From contig NZ_JAAMQU010000006.1 of assembly GCF_013522925.1 (NCBI RefSeq), positions 124,001 to 188,000 of the forward strand: 64,000 nt of DNA. Direction: 5' to 3'. The notes below the pieces were generated by a model, which was given only the letters and a program-made list of their open reading frames with translations, made no database searches and had not been told where the DNA came from. The position numbers were made by a program, and so were the translations under genes. Of this stretch, positions 8,287-17,087 are shown one piece after another. The DNA comes from Pseudomonas japonica (lineage in GTDB: Bacteria > Pseudomonadota > Gammaproteobacteria > Pseudomonadales > Pseudomonadaceae). Every line of letters starts with the position of its first letter. The first letter of the stretch is position 1.

Positions 8287-10839
8287 ATGACTGATTTCAA
8301 CGCAAGTGACTTCGGTGCGCTAGGCGATGGCCGCACCAATGACACCCAGGCACTGCAGGCGGCAATTGATGCCGCAGCGGCGGCCGGGGGAGGCACCGTA
8401 CGGCTTTCAGGCGGCACCTACGTGATCAGCGCCGAGCAAGGAGGAGCGGCGCTGTTGCTCAAGGCCGGGGTTGTTCTCGAGGGCCCCGGGGGGTATGAAA
8501 CGCCCGCCACCTTGAAACTCGCCAATGGCGCGGCCTCCACTGACGCGCTGATAGAAAGCGTGGGCGACCACACCGGCGCGCGCTTCCTTACCCTGGATGG
8601 CAACCGTACCCATACCACTGGGGAAACCAGCGGTTGGGTCAATGGTGACAGTACCGACGTGACACTGGACCACGTGCGGGTCACCCAGGCGTCCGGCTAC
8701 GGCCTGGACCTGCGCGGCGATAACAGCCAGGTACAGGTACGCGCTGCCACCACCGACGCCAATGGCCTGGATGGAATCATCGCCTCGGGCCTGGTGAACA
8801 GCCAGCTCAGCGACACCTATACCCGCGATAATGGCGGAAACGGCCTGACGGTGACCGGCCCGTTGACGGTGCTGGATACCCTCAGCACCGCTAACAAGGG
8901 CCACGGCGTGCTGGTTGTGGGCGATGCCGACGGCACCGCAGCCACATTGATCTCGGGCCAGGTAGACAGCAATGGCTTGAATGCCATCCGCCTGGAAGGC
9001 ACCACCGATGCGCGAGTTGAGCAACTGCAGTTCAGTACCCATATAGGTGGCGTGGCGGTGCAGGCAGTGGACGCCACGGGTACACAGATCATCGACAACA
9101 CCTTCCTGTCCAATGGCCGTGAGGGAGAGCTGTCCGAGGTTGCCTTGCAAGACAGCACCGGCTCACTGGTGCGTGGCAACATTTTCCAGGATCAGCGCAG
9201 CAACGACTTCACCCCATTGGCACCGACCATCCTGGAAACCGGCCAAAGCGACGCCAACAGGATCGAGGCGAACTACATCGGCGCAAGCCTTACCGCGCCA
9301 CTGCTGGTGGGCCCCGACAGCACCCTGCTGGCGAACGCGTCGACCATCTACACCGCCGGCACCGCTGGCAACGACGACATTAGCTATAACAATAACTTCA
9401 ACTTCAATGATCGCGTGATCCAAGGGGGAGCCGGTAACGATGTGATAGCGGCCGGGGCCGGCAACGCGATACTGGTAGGCGGTAGCGGCGTGGATGTGTT
9501 GGTAGGTACCGGGACCTACTTCCAACGTTCCAGTGCAACCTTCCGTTACGACTCGGTGGAAGACAGCTACCGTGATACCACCAGCAGCCATGCCGATCAG
9601 ATCCGTGGCTTCAACGTGGCCACGGACAAGCTTGACGTCGCCAGCCTCGGCTTCAGCGGGCTGGGTAATGGCCACGACGGCACCCTGGCGCTGGTGTACA
9701 ACGCCGCCAAGGACGTCACCTACCTCAAGAGCTACGATGCCGATGACCAGGGCAACCGTTTTGAAGTGGGGCTGAAGGGTGACTACCGCGGCCTGCTTAC
9801 CGCTGCCAACTTCCAGACGTTGATTTCCGGCACAGAGGGGGCGGATAGCCTAAAAGGCACTACCCACGGTGAGGAAACCCTGGTGGGGGGTGCCGGGCGA
9901 GACACCCTTTCAGGCCTGGGCAGCGATGACCGCCTCGACGGTGGTGCCGACGGTGATCGCCTGAGCGGCGGCGCGGGCGCGGATACTTTCCTCTTCAGCG
10001 CACTGGCAGACAGTACCGTCACCGCTGCCGGCGGTACCCAGGGCCGGGACCTGATCACAGACTTTGACATTAACGCCTTCGATCGCATCGACGTCAGCGC
10101 ACTGGGCTTCACCAACCTTGGCGACGGCACTGGAACCTCCCTGGCTTTGGTATATGACAGTGCCAGCGACCTCACGCGCCTGTACTCCAAAGCACTCGAT
10201 AGCCAGGGCGGGCATTTCGAAGTGGCCCTGCGGGGTGATCAAGTAGCGGGCCTGCAATTGGGTGGTATCGACTTCACCCTGAGCGAGGGCGACAAGGTGG
10301 TCACCAGCTTGCCTCCTTATCGCAATTTCATAACCGGCACCGAGGGCAATGACGTGCTAACCGGCGGTAATAATGCGGATATTATCGATGGCGGCGCAGG
10401 TAACGACCGTATCAATGGTGGCGTGAATGAAGACTGGCTGACAGGGGGCGCCGGCGCTGACACGCTGACCGGAGGTAGCAGCGGGGATGTGTTCGTGTTC
10501 CATAGCCTCGAAGACAGTTATCGCACCGCCACGGCCAGCCATTCGGACCTGATCACTGACTTCAGCCAGGGCTGGGACACGCTGGATGTAAGGGACCTGG
10601 GATACACCGCGCTCGGTGATGGTACCGGCGGTACGCTGAAGGTGAGTTATAACGCCAGCGTTGACCGCACCTACGTGCGCGATCTCACCACCGACGACCA
10701 AGGGCGCTCGTTCCAGGTCACCCTCAGCGGTAATCAGGTCGCAGCCCTTGAGGAATCGCGCTTTATCTTTGCCTATCCTCATGGCGAGGTAACGGTGGAG
10801 CTACTGGGCCATAGTGATGCAGGTGCTACTGCCGCCTGA
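8287..10839 (+). CDS. AlgE-like RTX protein with degenerate mannuronan C5-epimerase module and three R-modules
   Basis: An 850-residue protein built like Azotobacter AlgE epimerases. A right-handed beta-helix A-module occupies about residues 1-360 (FGALGDG, AAGGGTV, TLDGNR), followed by three R-modules with RTX nonapeptides (GGAGND, GGADGDRLSGGAGAD) and the linker types EDSYRD, SLGFSGLG and FEVGL. The lack of a signal peptide and the C-terminal ELLG-type tail suggest type I secretion; no such exporter lies in the window. The A-module starts like AlgE4, but most known catalytic residues are changed. By alignment to AlgE4 numbering, K117 is Glu113, H154 is Arg143, D178 is Ser167, and R195/H196 are Gly184/Asn185; only Y149 (Tyr138) and D152 (Asp141) remain. 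It may bind polysaccharide, or act by different chemistry. Confidence 0.85.
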   Translation: MTDFNASDFGALGDGRTNDTQALQAAIDAAAAAGGGTVRLSGGTYVISAEQGGAALLLKAGVVLEGPGGYETPATLKLANGAASTDALIESVGDHTGARFLTLDGNRTHTTGETSGWVNGDSTDVTLDHVRVTQASGYGLDLRGDNSQVQVRAATTDANGLDGIIASGLVNSQLSDTYTRDNGGNGLTVTGPLTVLDTLSTANKGHGVLVVGDADGTAATLISGQVDSNGLNAIRLEGTTDARVEQLQFSTHIGGVAVQAVDATGTQIIDNTFLSNGREGELSEVALQDSTGSLVRGNIFQDQRSNDFTPLAPTILETGQSDANRIEANYIGASLTAPLLVGPDSTLLANASTIYTAGTAGNDDISYNNNFNFNDRVIQGGAGNDVIAAGAGNAILVGGSGVDVLVGTGTYFQRSSATFRYDSVEDSYRDTTSSHADQIRGFNVATDKLDVASLGFSGLGNGHDGTLALVYNAAKDVTYLKSYDADDQGNRFEVGLKGDYRGLLTAANFQTLISGTEGADSLKGTTHGEETLVGGAGRDTLSGLGSDDRLDGGADGDRLSGGAGADTFLFSALADSTVTAAGGTQGRDLITDFDINAFDRIDVSALGFTNLGDGTGTSLALVYDSASDLTRLYSKALDSQGGHFEVALRGDQVAGLQLGGIDFTLSEGDKVVTSLPPYRNFITGTEGNDVLTGGNNADIIDGGAGNDRINGGVNEDWLTGGAGADTLTGGSSGDVFVFHSLEDSYRTATASHSDLITDFSQGWDTLDVRDLGYTALGDGTGGTLKVSYNASVDRTYVRDLTTDDQGRSFQVTLSGNQVAALEESRFIFAYPHGEVTVELLGHSDAGATAA

Positions 10840-10864
10840 CAGGGCGTCTGGATTACAACGCTCA

Positions 10865-10910
10865 CCCACGGCGTATCGCGAGCGCTGTCCGCTTCGCGAT
10901 ACGCCGTGGG
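10865..10910. terminator. Long hairpin between convergent genes
   Basis: Perfect 17-bp stem: CCCACGGCGTATCGCGA at 10865-10881 pairs with 10894-10910 across a 12-base loop. It lies between the 3' ends of the AlgE-like gene and the TonB receptor gene and could end both transcripts, although neither side has a clear T-run. Confidence 0.6.
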
Positions 10911-10957
10911 GTTGTTCGCGGGAGGTTATTCTGGCCCACCCCCTCAACGCGCGATGT

Positions 10958-13174
10958 TTACCAGCGCAGTGCCACGGTACCGAGCACGGTGCGCTCCTCG
11001 CCCCAGTAGCAACGGCCGGCGTTGTTGCAGCCACTCACGTATTCCTTGTCGAACAGGTTCTTGGCGTTCACGTCCACCGACCAGTGTTCGTCGATGTCGT
11101 AGCCCACCAAGGCATCCACCAAGGTAACGTCGCCAGTCTTGAGTTTTCCGTACAAGGCCGGGGACGTGTAGGCGAAGGTGTTATCGAAGTAGCGCACGCC
11201 ACCGCCCAGCCGCAAGCCGCGTAGCGGGCCGTCAAGGAAGCGGTAGGTGGCCCAGGTGGAAGCCTGGTTGCGCGGGATGCCGGTAAGCTGGTGATCCTCG
11301 ACCAACGAACCGGGCCCGTCCTTCTTCACCCGGGCATCGGTATAGGTGTAGGCCGCCGTCAGGCTGAGGTTGCGGGTCACGTCACTGTTCACTTCAAGCT
11401 CTACGCCATGGGATTCGCTCTTGCCCACCTGGCGGCTGAAGCCGTTCGAGCCCGACACCACATCGTCGGTCTTGGTGAGGTCGAACACCGCCGCACTGAA
11501 CGTGGTGTGCCAGCCAACCGGCTCGTACTTGAGCCCGATTTCGTATTGCTCGCTGAGGATCGGGTCGAACAAACCGCCGCCCGGCTGGGACGATTGCTGC
11601 ACGGGGGTAAAGGCCGTGGAGTAGCTCAGGTAAGGCGACAGCCCATTCTCGAACTGGTACATCACGCCGGTTTGCCAGCTGAAGCGATGGTCCCAACCGT
11701 CCAGGTCGGTACCGGCCACCGCCGCGCTGCCGGGCCGCGCGGCGCTGGCGCGATTGCGGTACTCGCTGTGCACCCAGTCCTGCCGGCCGCCCAGCAGGAA
11801 TATCCAGTGGTCATACTTGCTCTGTAACTGGCCGTAGGCGCCGTACATGTGCTGGTCGAGCTGGGAGTTCTGCACGTACTGGGTGGTGTTGGGCTGAACA
11901 GGCGAGAACACAGGATTGAACACGTTATAGGTACCACCTAGGCCGGCGTCCCAATCCTGGTTGTACGAGGTGCGGTCGTAGCTGGCGCCCAGCAATACAG
12001 TGTGTTCCAGCGCACCGGTGTTGAAGTGCCCCTCGAACTGGTTGTCCACCGAATACGTCAGGGACTTGTTGTCACGGTCGTACGCGGTGCTGCTCAAGGT
12101 GGCGCCGAAGCCGCCATTGCCAAGGGTATTCGGCCAGGTTTCGTGCCGGTTGACCCGCGATTGCAGGTAGCGCGAATTCTGCCGGAACTGCCAGGTGTCG
12201 TTAAGCTGGTGGCTGAACTCATACCCCAGCGTCCAGGTTTCGCGTTCAAAGTCATCCCAGTTCGGGTTGCCGTTGAACTGGTCCTTGCCGATCTTGCCGT
12301 TGGGGTTGTCCAGCAGCGTGCCAGCTGCCGGATAGCCCAGCAGCAGCTTGGTGCGGTCGCGCTGGTAGCTGGACAGCAACGTAAGGGCGGTGTCTTCGCT
12401 GAAATTGAAAGTCATCGAGGGGGCCAGATAAATCCGGTCATCAGGCACCGTATCCACCTGAGTATCGGCATTGCGCCCCAGCATCACGATACGCCCCAGC
12501 ACGCTGTCGACCTCGCTCAGCGGCCCGCTCACGTCCAGCGCCAGTTGGCGACGGTTGTTGCTGCCGTACGTAAGCCGGGCTTCGCCCTGGGCATTTTCGG
12601 TCGGTTTCTTGCTCACCAGGTTCACCAGGCCACCCGGGGCGTTTTCCCCATACAAGATGGAGCTTGGCCCGCGGAACACTTCCGTACGTTCCAGGCCGTA
12701 AGGCTCGGTGGTGGTGTCGTAGCGGTTGCCCTGCAAGCGCAAGCCATCCTTCAACAGGCCATAGCCGTAGTCCGTGGCGTTGTAACCCCGGATCGAAAAC
12801 AGGTCCCCCGCCAGGCCGTCGCCCACGGCGAACGGCGGCGCGAAGATGCCCGGCACATAACCCAGCACATCGGTGAGGGTTTGCGCGCCCTGGTCGCGAA
12901 TGCGTTGCTGCGTAACGACTGAGACGGAGCGCGGCGTTTCCGCCAACGGGGTACTGGTTTTGGTTCCGGCCGTGCTGCTTCTGGCCCGGTACGCCTGGGC
13001 CTGGGGGTCTTCTTCCGGTGCCTGCGCCGACACTTGGATGTTTTGAAGCTGCACCGCAGAGGCTTGCCCTGCCGTAGGCGCTCCCTCCTCTGCCGCCGCC
13101 ATGCCCGACCACCCGGCAGTCGCTACCAATGCCGCCAGTGCCGTTCGTTGAAACGAGTGATTCCCGCGCGCCAT
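10958..13174 (-). CDS. TonB-dependent siderophore receptor
   Basis: A 738-residue outer-membrane receptor. It has an Ala-rich signal peptide ending near AAAEEG, a plug domain (ETPRSVSVVTQQRIRDQG, then SIRGYNATD and VEVFRGPSSILYGENAPGGLVN-like segments) and a 22-strand barrel that ends in the aromatic residue expected for barrel insertion (VALRW). It resembles the ferrichrome/hydroxamate receptor group. The short region before the plug lacks a secretin/TonB signalling domain, so it is not a FecA-type signalling receptor. No siderophore synthesis or sigma/anti-sigma pair lies nearby. AAGGAAGGGG precedes the ATG, and a Fur-box-like sequence lies about 90 bases upstream. Confidence 0.92.
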   Translation of the reverse strand: MARGNHSFQRTALAALVATAGWSGMAAAEEGAPTAGQASAVQLQNIQVSAQAPEEDPQAQAYRARSSTAGTKTSTPLAETPRSVSVVTQQRIRDQGAQTLTDVLGYVPGIFAPPFAVGDGLAGDLFSIRGYNATDYGYGLLKDGLRLQGNRYDTTTEPYGLERTEVFRGPSSILYGENAPGGLVNLVSKKPTENAQGEARLTYGSNNRRQLALDVSGPLSEVDSVLGRIVMLGRNADTQVDTVPDDRIYLAPSMTFNFSEDTALTLLSSYQRDRTKLLLGYPAAGTLLDNPNGKIGKDQFNGNPNWDDFERETWTLGYEFSHQLNDTWQFRQNSRYLQSRVNRHETWPNTLGNGGFGATLSSTAYDRDNKSLTYSVDNQFEGHFNTGALEHTVLLGASYDRTSYNQDWDAGLGGTYNVFNPVFSPVQPNTTQYVQNSQLDQHMYGAYGQLQSKYDHWIFLLGGRQDWVHSEYRNRASAARPGSAAVAGTDLDGWDHRFSWQTGVMYQFENGLSPYLSYSTAFTPVQQSSQPGGGLFDPILSEQYEIGLKYEPVGWHTTFSAAVFDLTKTDDVVSGSNGFSRQVGKSESHGVELEVNSDVTRNLSLTAAYTYTDARVKKDGPGSLVEDHQLTGIPRNQASTWATYRFLDGPLRGLRLGGGVRYFDNTFAYTSPALYGKLKTGDVTLVDALVGYDIDEHWSVDVNAKNLFDKEYVSGCNNAGRCYWGEERTVLGTVALRW

Positions 13175-13258
13175 CCCAGCTTCCCCTTCCTTGCCGTTGC
13201 GGGGTCAATACCCCGGACTCTGACGAAATGTGTCAGAAAGTACGGAAATGTAACAGGG

Positions 13259-13279
13259 AAGCATTCTCATTGCTATCTG
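13259..13279 (-). promoter_or_regulatory. Fur-box-like site upstream of the TonB receptor
   Basis: Read on the minus strand, GATAGCAATGAGAATGC resembles pseudomonad Fur sites (AATGAGAAT core). It lies about 90 bases upstream of the receptor start. A small inverted repeat (TCTGAC, 7-base gap, GTCAGA) lies between it and the gene. Confidence 0.45.
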
Positions 13280-13299
13280 GCACGGTGGGTTCAGCGGTG

Positions 13300-13947
13300 T
13301 CACGCTAGCGCCCGGAGGCATTTGAGGAAATCCCGTGCAGGCGCGGCCGCCAGTGTAGAGGCCCGCTGCCCGGGATTGGCCTTGATAAACCGCGCAACCA
13401 CTTGGTAGCCCAGTGAGTAGCCAACCCAGCGTGGCAGGCGCGCGGTGCCGAAAAACCAGGCGGCGTGATCGTAATCCGGCCGATCCCATTCGCTAATGAC
13501 AACGGCCACATGGGGCAGCACGGTAGGGAGCGCCAGGCATTCCCATGGCTCAGGCGGCCCTGCGCATACCTCCTGCGCGAAGTGTCCGGCGAGCCCCTCG
13601 GACACCAGCGCCTCGCCCAGCGTGCGGCCGTAGCCCGGCCCTTCCCACCGGGCACAGTGATGAAGCTCATGGGCGAACATCCGCTCGAGGGACGCGTTGA
13701 TGTTTTCATGCAATATCGGATTGCCCGGGTCCACCGTCAGGTAGATCACCCCAGGCTCAGGGGCATAGCCCAGATGGCCTTTTTCAGGGATCACCTGTGC
13801 GCCGGCCTTCAAGATCACATCAACTGGCGGCAGGGGCATCAGTGCGGTGGCTTGAGCATGGGTCTGCGTGAGGGCGGCCTGAAGCCAAGGCTGTACGCGG
13901 GTCAGTGCGCCCCGGGCATCGAGGAAATGCAAGGTGAGGGAAGTCAC
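13300..13947 (-). CDS. Putative zinc-dependent protease, DUF2268 type
   Basis: About 215 residues. MFAHELHHCARWEGPGYG is an HExxH zinc motif, followed by LGEALVSEGLAGHF, which supplies the downstream Glu typical of DUF2268 predicted proteases. The substrate is unknown. The start is uncertain: the GTG at 13947 begins at the conserved TSLTLHFL, while a TTG at 13989 would add 14 residues. Neither has a good ribosome binding site. No signal peptide is seen, so it is probably cytoplasmic. It stands alone between the receptor promoter and a REP region. Confidence 0.75.
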   Translation of the reverse strand: MTSLTLHFLDARGALTRVQPWLQAALTQTHAQATALMPLPPVDVILKAGAQVIPEKGHLGYAPEPGVIYLTVDPGNPILHENINASLERMFAHELHHCARWEGPGYGRTLGEALVSEGLAGHFAQEVCAGPPEPWECLALPTVLPHVAVVISEWDRPDYDHAAWFFGTARLPRWVGYSLGYQVVARFIKANPGQRASTLAAAPARDFLKCLRALA

Positions 13948-14046
13948 GAGGGGACAATAGCGTAACGGGGGGGTGGGTGTAGCTGACAACGCTATGGAAA
14001 TCGGGCCCGCGAATGGCCTTTCGTTCGGCGGTTCGATGGAGGCTCA

Positions 14047-14142
14047 TTCGCGAGCTGCGCCTGCGGCTCCGCCCGGCTCTCACAGGACCGCGCAGAGCGA
14101 TACCCCAGCACCCCTGCGTAGGAAGCGGGCGAAGCTCGCGAA
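14047..14142. repeat. Degenerate REP doublet
   Basis: A REP unit at 14118-14142 (GTAGGAAGCGGGCGAAGCTC, then GCGAA) faces a partly degraded inverted unit beginning at 14047 (TTCGCGAGCT, then GGCTCCGCCCG). The same unit recurs at 35030-35054 and 40238-40305. Confidence 0.75.
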
Positions 14143-14207
14143 AAAGGCGAAACCTAATCGCGAGCCTGGCGCAGGGCGGCGGGTTGAGCGCCGCCCCCAA
14201 TGCGAGG

Positions 14208-14669
14208 TTACTTCTGGGCGCGAGCCTGGTCGCGCAGCGCCTTGATCTTGTCGTGGTTGCGCATCACGCCGTCGAACTGCTTCTGGATCACAGCGCGAAC
14301 GTCGGCGGTGACAGCGGTGTTTTCCAGCGCCTTCTTGTAGCTCTTCTTGGCCACGTCTTCGCCACGCTCGGCTTCGTTCAGCAGGGCAACGTCGTCCTTG
14401 CCGGTAACGGCGGATTTGAGGTCAACCCAGCGGCGGTGCAGGTCGCCGGCCACGCTGGTGGAGGTTTCCGGATCGCCGCCCAGCTGGCGGACCAAGCCTT
14501 GCAACTCAACTGCAGCGCTGGCGGTATCGGCAGCGGCGCTAGCGAAGATCGCTTTCAGCTCAGGGTTTTTGGTGTTTTCGGCGAGGTCCTTGAAGCCCGC
14601 TTCGCCGTCTTTCGAAGTTTCGATCAGGTCGTTCAGTACGCTGATGTTTTCTTTATTGACGTCGGTCAT
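14208..14669 (-). CDS. PA2169-family four-helix-bundle protein (DUF2383)
   Basis: A 153-residue, all-helical, ferritin-like small protein. The start MTDVNKENISVLNDL at 14669 has GGGAG seven bases upstream; a further upstream ATG gives an unconserved leader and was dropped. The body (IETSKDGEAGFKDLAENTKNP, HRRWVDLKSAVTGKDD, EAERGEDVAKKSYKKAL) matches the PA2169/DUF2383 family found across pseudomonads and often linked to stress conditions. Its biochemical role is unknown. It is a single-gene unit. Confidence 0.88.
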   Translation of the reverse strand: MTDVNKENISVLNDLIETSKDGEAGFKDLAENTKNPELKAIFASAAADTASAAVELQGLVRQLGGDPETSTSVAGDLHRRWVDLKSAVTGKDDVALLNEAERGEDVAKKSYKKALENTAVTADVRAVIQKQFDGVMRNHDKIKALRDQARAQK

Positions 14670-14830
14670 TTCAGATCTCCCAAATGGACGGCCCTGATGG
14701 GCCCTAGAGGCAGCCATGTGTAAGCGCTTGTACTGCGTTCACTGAGTTAGGGCGTGCCGTTGGGCTTATGGTTCAGTTTTTTTGCCAACCAGGGCCGGAT
14801 GGAGGATATACGGGCGCAATGCGCGAAGGG

Positions 14831-15211
14831 TTAGCCGCGAGCAGCGATCGCGGTCACTTCCACGCGCATGCCCTCCACCGCCAGCGCGGCGACCCCCACG
14901 GCGGCACGAACCGGCCATGGGCGGCTGAAGTAGCGCTGGTACACCTCGTTGAATCGCGGCCGTTCGCTGATATCGGTGAGGTAGATGGTGAGGTGCATCA
15001 CCCGATCCAGGCCGCTGCCGGCGCGCTCCAATGCCGCCTTCAGGGCCTCCAGGGTGCAGACGCTCTGCGCTTCGATGTCACCCAGTTCGAGGCTGCCGTC
15101 GGGTCGCGCAGGGATCTGTGTCGTCACCAGCATCCCGTTGAACACAGCTACGTCGGAGGAAATGGACTCCGGGTCGGCATCGGGAAGGAATTCAATGTCG
15201 CGTTCGGTCAT
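14831..15211 (-). CDS. RidA family protein
   Basis: A 126-residue member of the YjgF/YER057c/UK114 family. Members of the RidA branch hydrolyse reactive enamines such as 2-aminoacrylate. The trimer core is visible (SVCTLEALKAALERAGSGLD, LTIYLTDISERPRFNEVY), and the Arg of WPVRAAVGVAAL matches the conserved substrate-binding Arg of the active subgroup. It is transcribed away from a second RidA gene 180 bp upstream. The two proteins are clearly different paralogs, not a recent duplication. Confidence 0.88.
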   Translation of the reverse strand: MTERDIEFLPDADPESISSDVAVFNGMLVTTQIPARPDGSLELGDIEAQSVCTLEALKAALERAGSGLDRVMHLTIYLTDISERPRFNEVYQRYFSRPWPVRAAVGVAALAVEGMRVEVTAIAARG

Positions 15212-15392
15212 CAGCTATCTGGCCTTGTAGTAGTGGCCGCCTGCCCGGATGGCAGGCGAGGCGTTTCGATCCGGGCACGATGATACCGCTATCCTATGCA
15301 ACGGGCGCACGGCGCCATTTTCGAGCCGCCTGATTCCGTATGCTTGCGGGGCTGCCTCAGGAACATTCATTTTTTAGCTCAAGGAGCGTGAC

Positions 15393-15791
15393 ATGACTAT
15401 TACCCGCTATGGCAGCGGCAGCACGGCCGCCGGGGGCACGCCACGGCCGTTCGCGCGCGCCGTGGAGGCCGACGGTTGGCTGCATGTGTCTGGCCAGGTG
15501 CCGGCACTGGACGGAGAAATCGTTGCCGGCGGCATCGTCGAGCAAACCCACCAGGCGATGAAAAACCTGGTCGCCATTCTGACCGAGGCCGGTTACGGGC
15601 TGGAGGACGTGGTGCGGGTAGGCGTATGGCTGGATGACCCTCGGGACTTCACCAGTTTCAACAAAGTGTTCGCGCAGTATTTTACCCCGGAGCACGCCCC
15701 GGCCCGCGCCTGTGTACAGGCCAGCATGATGGTGGACTGCAAGGTCGAGATCGACTGCATTGCCTACCGCCGCAAGGCGCCTTCGGCATGA
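15393..15791 (+). CDS. RidA family protein linked to the deaminase
   Basis: A 132-residue RidA-fold protein. HVSGQVPALDGEIVAGG, VEQTHQAMKNLVAILTEAGYGLEDVVRV and ARACVQASMMVDCKVEIDCIA follow the family pattern, with Arg in the substrate-binding position. AAGGAGCGTGAC precedes the ATG. The next gene, 57 bp downstream on the same strand, encodes a D-serine-deaminase-like PLP enzyme. PLP deaminases of this kind release 2-aminoacrylate, the classic RidA substrate, so the pair probably works as producer and quencher; that link is inferred from position. Confidence 0.88.
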   Translation: MTITRYGSGSTAAGGTPRPFARAVEADGWLHVSGQVPALDGEIVAGGIVEQTHQAMKNLVAILTEAGYGLEDVVRVGVWLDDPRDFTSFNKVFAQYFTPEHAPARACVQASMMVDCKVEIDCIAYRRKAPSA

Positions 15792-15848
15792 CCGTGCCGC
15801 TTGTACGAACGCCCTGTCAATGAATCAAGACCCCTTCATGGAGTGATC

Positions 15849-17054
15849 ATGGACCTTAACCCGGTAGAAAAAGGCGGTGCGCAACCCGGTCACCGCCTGC
15901 TGCACGACGTTTCGCTGCCCGCCCTTGTGCTGCACGAGGAGGCTTTGGAGCACAACCTGCGCTGGATGCAGGCCTTCGTCCGCCAGGTTGGCGCCGAGTT
16001 GGCCCCGCACGGGAAAACCAGCATGACCGCTGCCCTGTTCCGCCGCCAGTTGGCCCATGGCGCCTGGGGCATCACATTGGCGACGGCCACGCAAACCCGC
16101 GCTGCCTACGCCCATGGCGTGCGCCGGGTGGTGATGGCGAACCAGTTGGTGGGCTCGCCCAACATGGCCTTGATCGCTGAGCTGCTCACAGACCCGGCCT
16201 TTGAGTTCCACTGCCTTGTGGACCACCCGGACAACGTCCAGGCGTTGGGCGCGTTCTTCGCGGACCGCGGGCTGCGGCTGAATGTGATGATCGAGTACGG
16301 CGTGATGGGCGGCCGCTGCGGCTGCCGCACCGAGCAGCAAGTGCTGGACCTCGCCGATGTCATTGCCACCCAGCCCGCGCTGGCGCTTACGGGTATCGAG
16401 GGATACGAAGGGGTGATTCACGGCGCCGAGGCCGTTACCGGTATCCGCGCCTTCGCCGCTTCGCTGGTGGGGCTGGCAATCACCTTGCAGAACAACCAGC
16501 GCTTCGCCCTTGCCCGACCGATCGTCACGGCCTCGGGCTCGGCCTGGTATGACCTCATCGCGCAAGAGTTCGACCGGCAAGCCGTGCGCGATCGCTTCCT
16601 CTCAGTGCTGCGCCCGGGAAGCTACGTGGCGCATGATCACGGGATCTACAAGGACGCCCAGTGCGGCGTGCTGGGCCGCCGGCACGATCTGCACGAAGGC
16701 CTGCGGCCCGCGCTGGAGGTGTTCGCGCACGTGCAATCGTTACCCGAGCCAGGCTTGGCGATCATCGCGCTGGGCAAGCGTGACGTCGCCCATGACGCAG
16801 GCCTGCCCAACCCTTTGCGACGCTATGCGGCCGGCGGCACCGCCGATCACGCCGACGATGTCAGCGCCTGCACCGTGACGGCGATCATGGACCAACATGC
16901 CTTCATGCAAATAGCGCCCGGCTGCGAACTGCGTGTAGGTGACATCATTGCGTTTGGTACCTCCCACCCCTGCCTTACCTTTGACAAATGGCGAAGCGGC
17001 TGCCTGGTGGACGCGCAGCTTAAGGTGGTGGAGCCCCTGGACACCTGTTTCTAA
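15849..17054 (+). CDS. D-amino-acid deaminase / D-threonine aldolase-like PLP enzyme
   Basis: A 401-residue enzyme of the alanine-racemase-like fold-type III group (D-serine dehydratase and D-threonine aldolase families). APHGKTSM carries the PLP lysine. TIM-barrel segments follow (EFHCLVDHPDNVQAL, LNVMIEYGVMGGRCGC), and near the C-terminus GCELRVGDIIAFGTSHPCLTF gives the His and Cys seen as metal ligands in these families. The start MDLNPVEK at 15849 has GGAG five bases upstream; the longer frame from 15801 is not supported. With the RidA gene it forms a small amino-acid deamination operon. The substrate could be D-Ser, D-Thr or a related amino acid. Confidence 0.85.
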   Translation: MDLNPVEKGGAQPGHRLLHDVSLPALVLHEEALEHNLRWMQAFVRQVGAELAPHGKTSMTAALFRRQLAHGAWGITLATATQTRAAYAHGVRRVVMANQLVGSPNMALIAELLTDPAFEFHCLVDHPDNVQALGAFFADRGLRLNVMIEYGVMGGRCGCRTEQQVLDLADVIATQPALALTGIEGYEGVIHGAEAVTGIRAFAASLVGLAITLQNNQRFALARPIVTASGSAWYDLIAQEFDRQAVRDRFLSVLRPGSYVAHDHGIYKDAQCGVLGRRHDLHEGLRPALEVFAHVQSLPEPGLAIIALGKRDVAHDAGLPNPLRRYAAGGTADHADDVSACTVTAIMDQHAFMQIAPGCELRVGDIIAFGTSHPCLTFDKWRSGCLVDAQLKVVEPLDTCF

Positions 17055-17087
17055 GTAGCACTAAGAGCACCCGGTGAATTTCGATGA

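Noticed and set aside
8287..10839. Nonapeptide repeats in the RTX gene taken as a DNA repeat array or CRISPR-like array
   Set aside because: The periodicity is at protein level (GGxGxD) with variable DNA, in one long frame; there are no conserved direct repeats with unique spacers.
14777..14785. T-run taken as a terminator
   Set aside because: No stable stem lies before it, and its orientation fits neither neighbouring gene.
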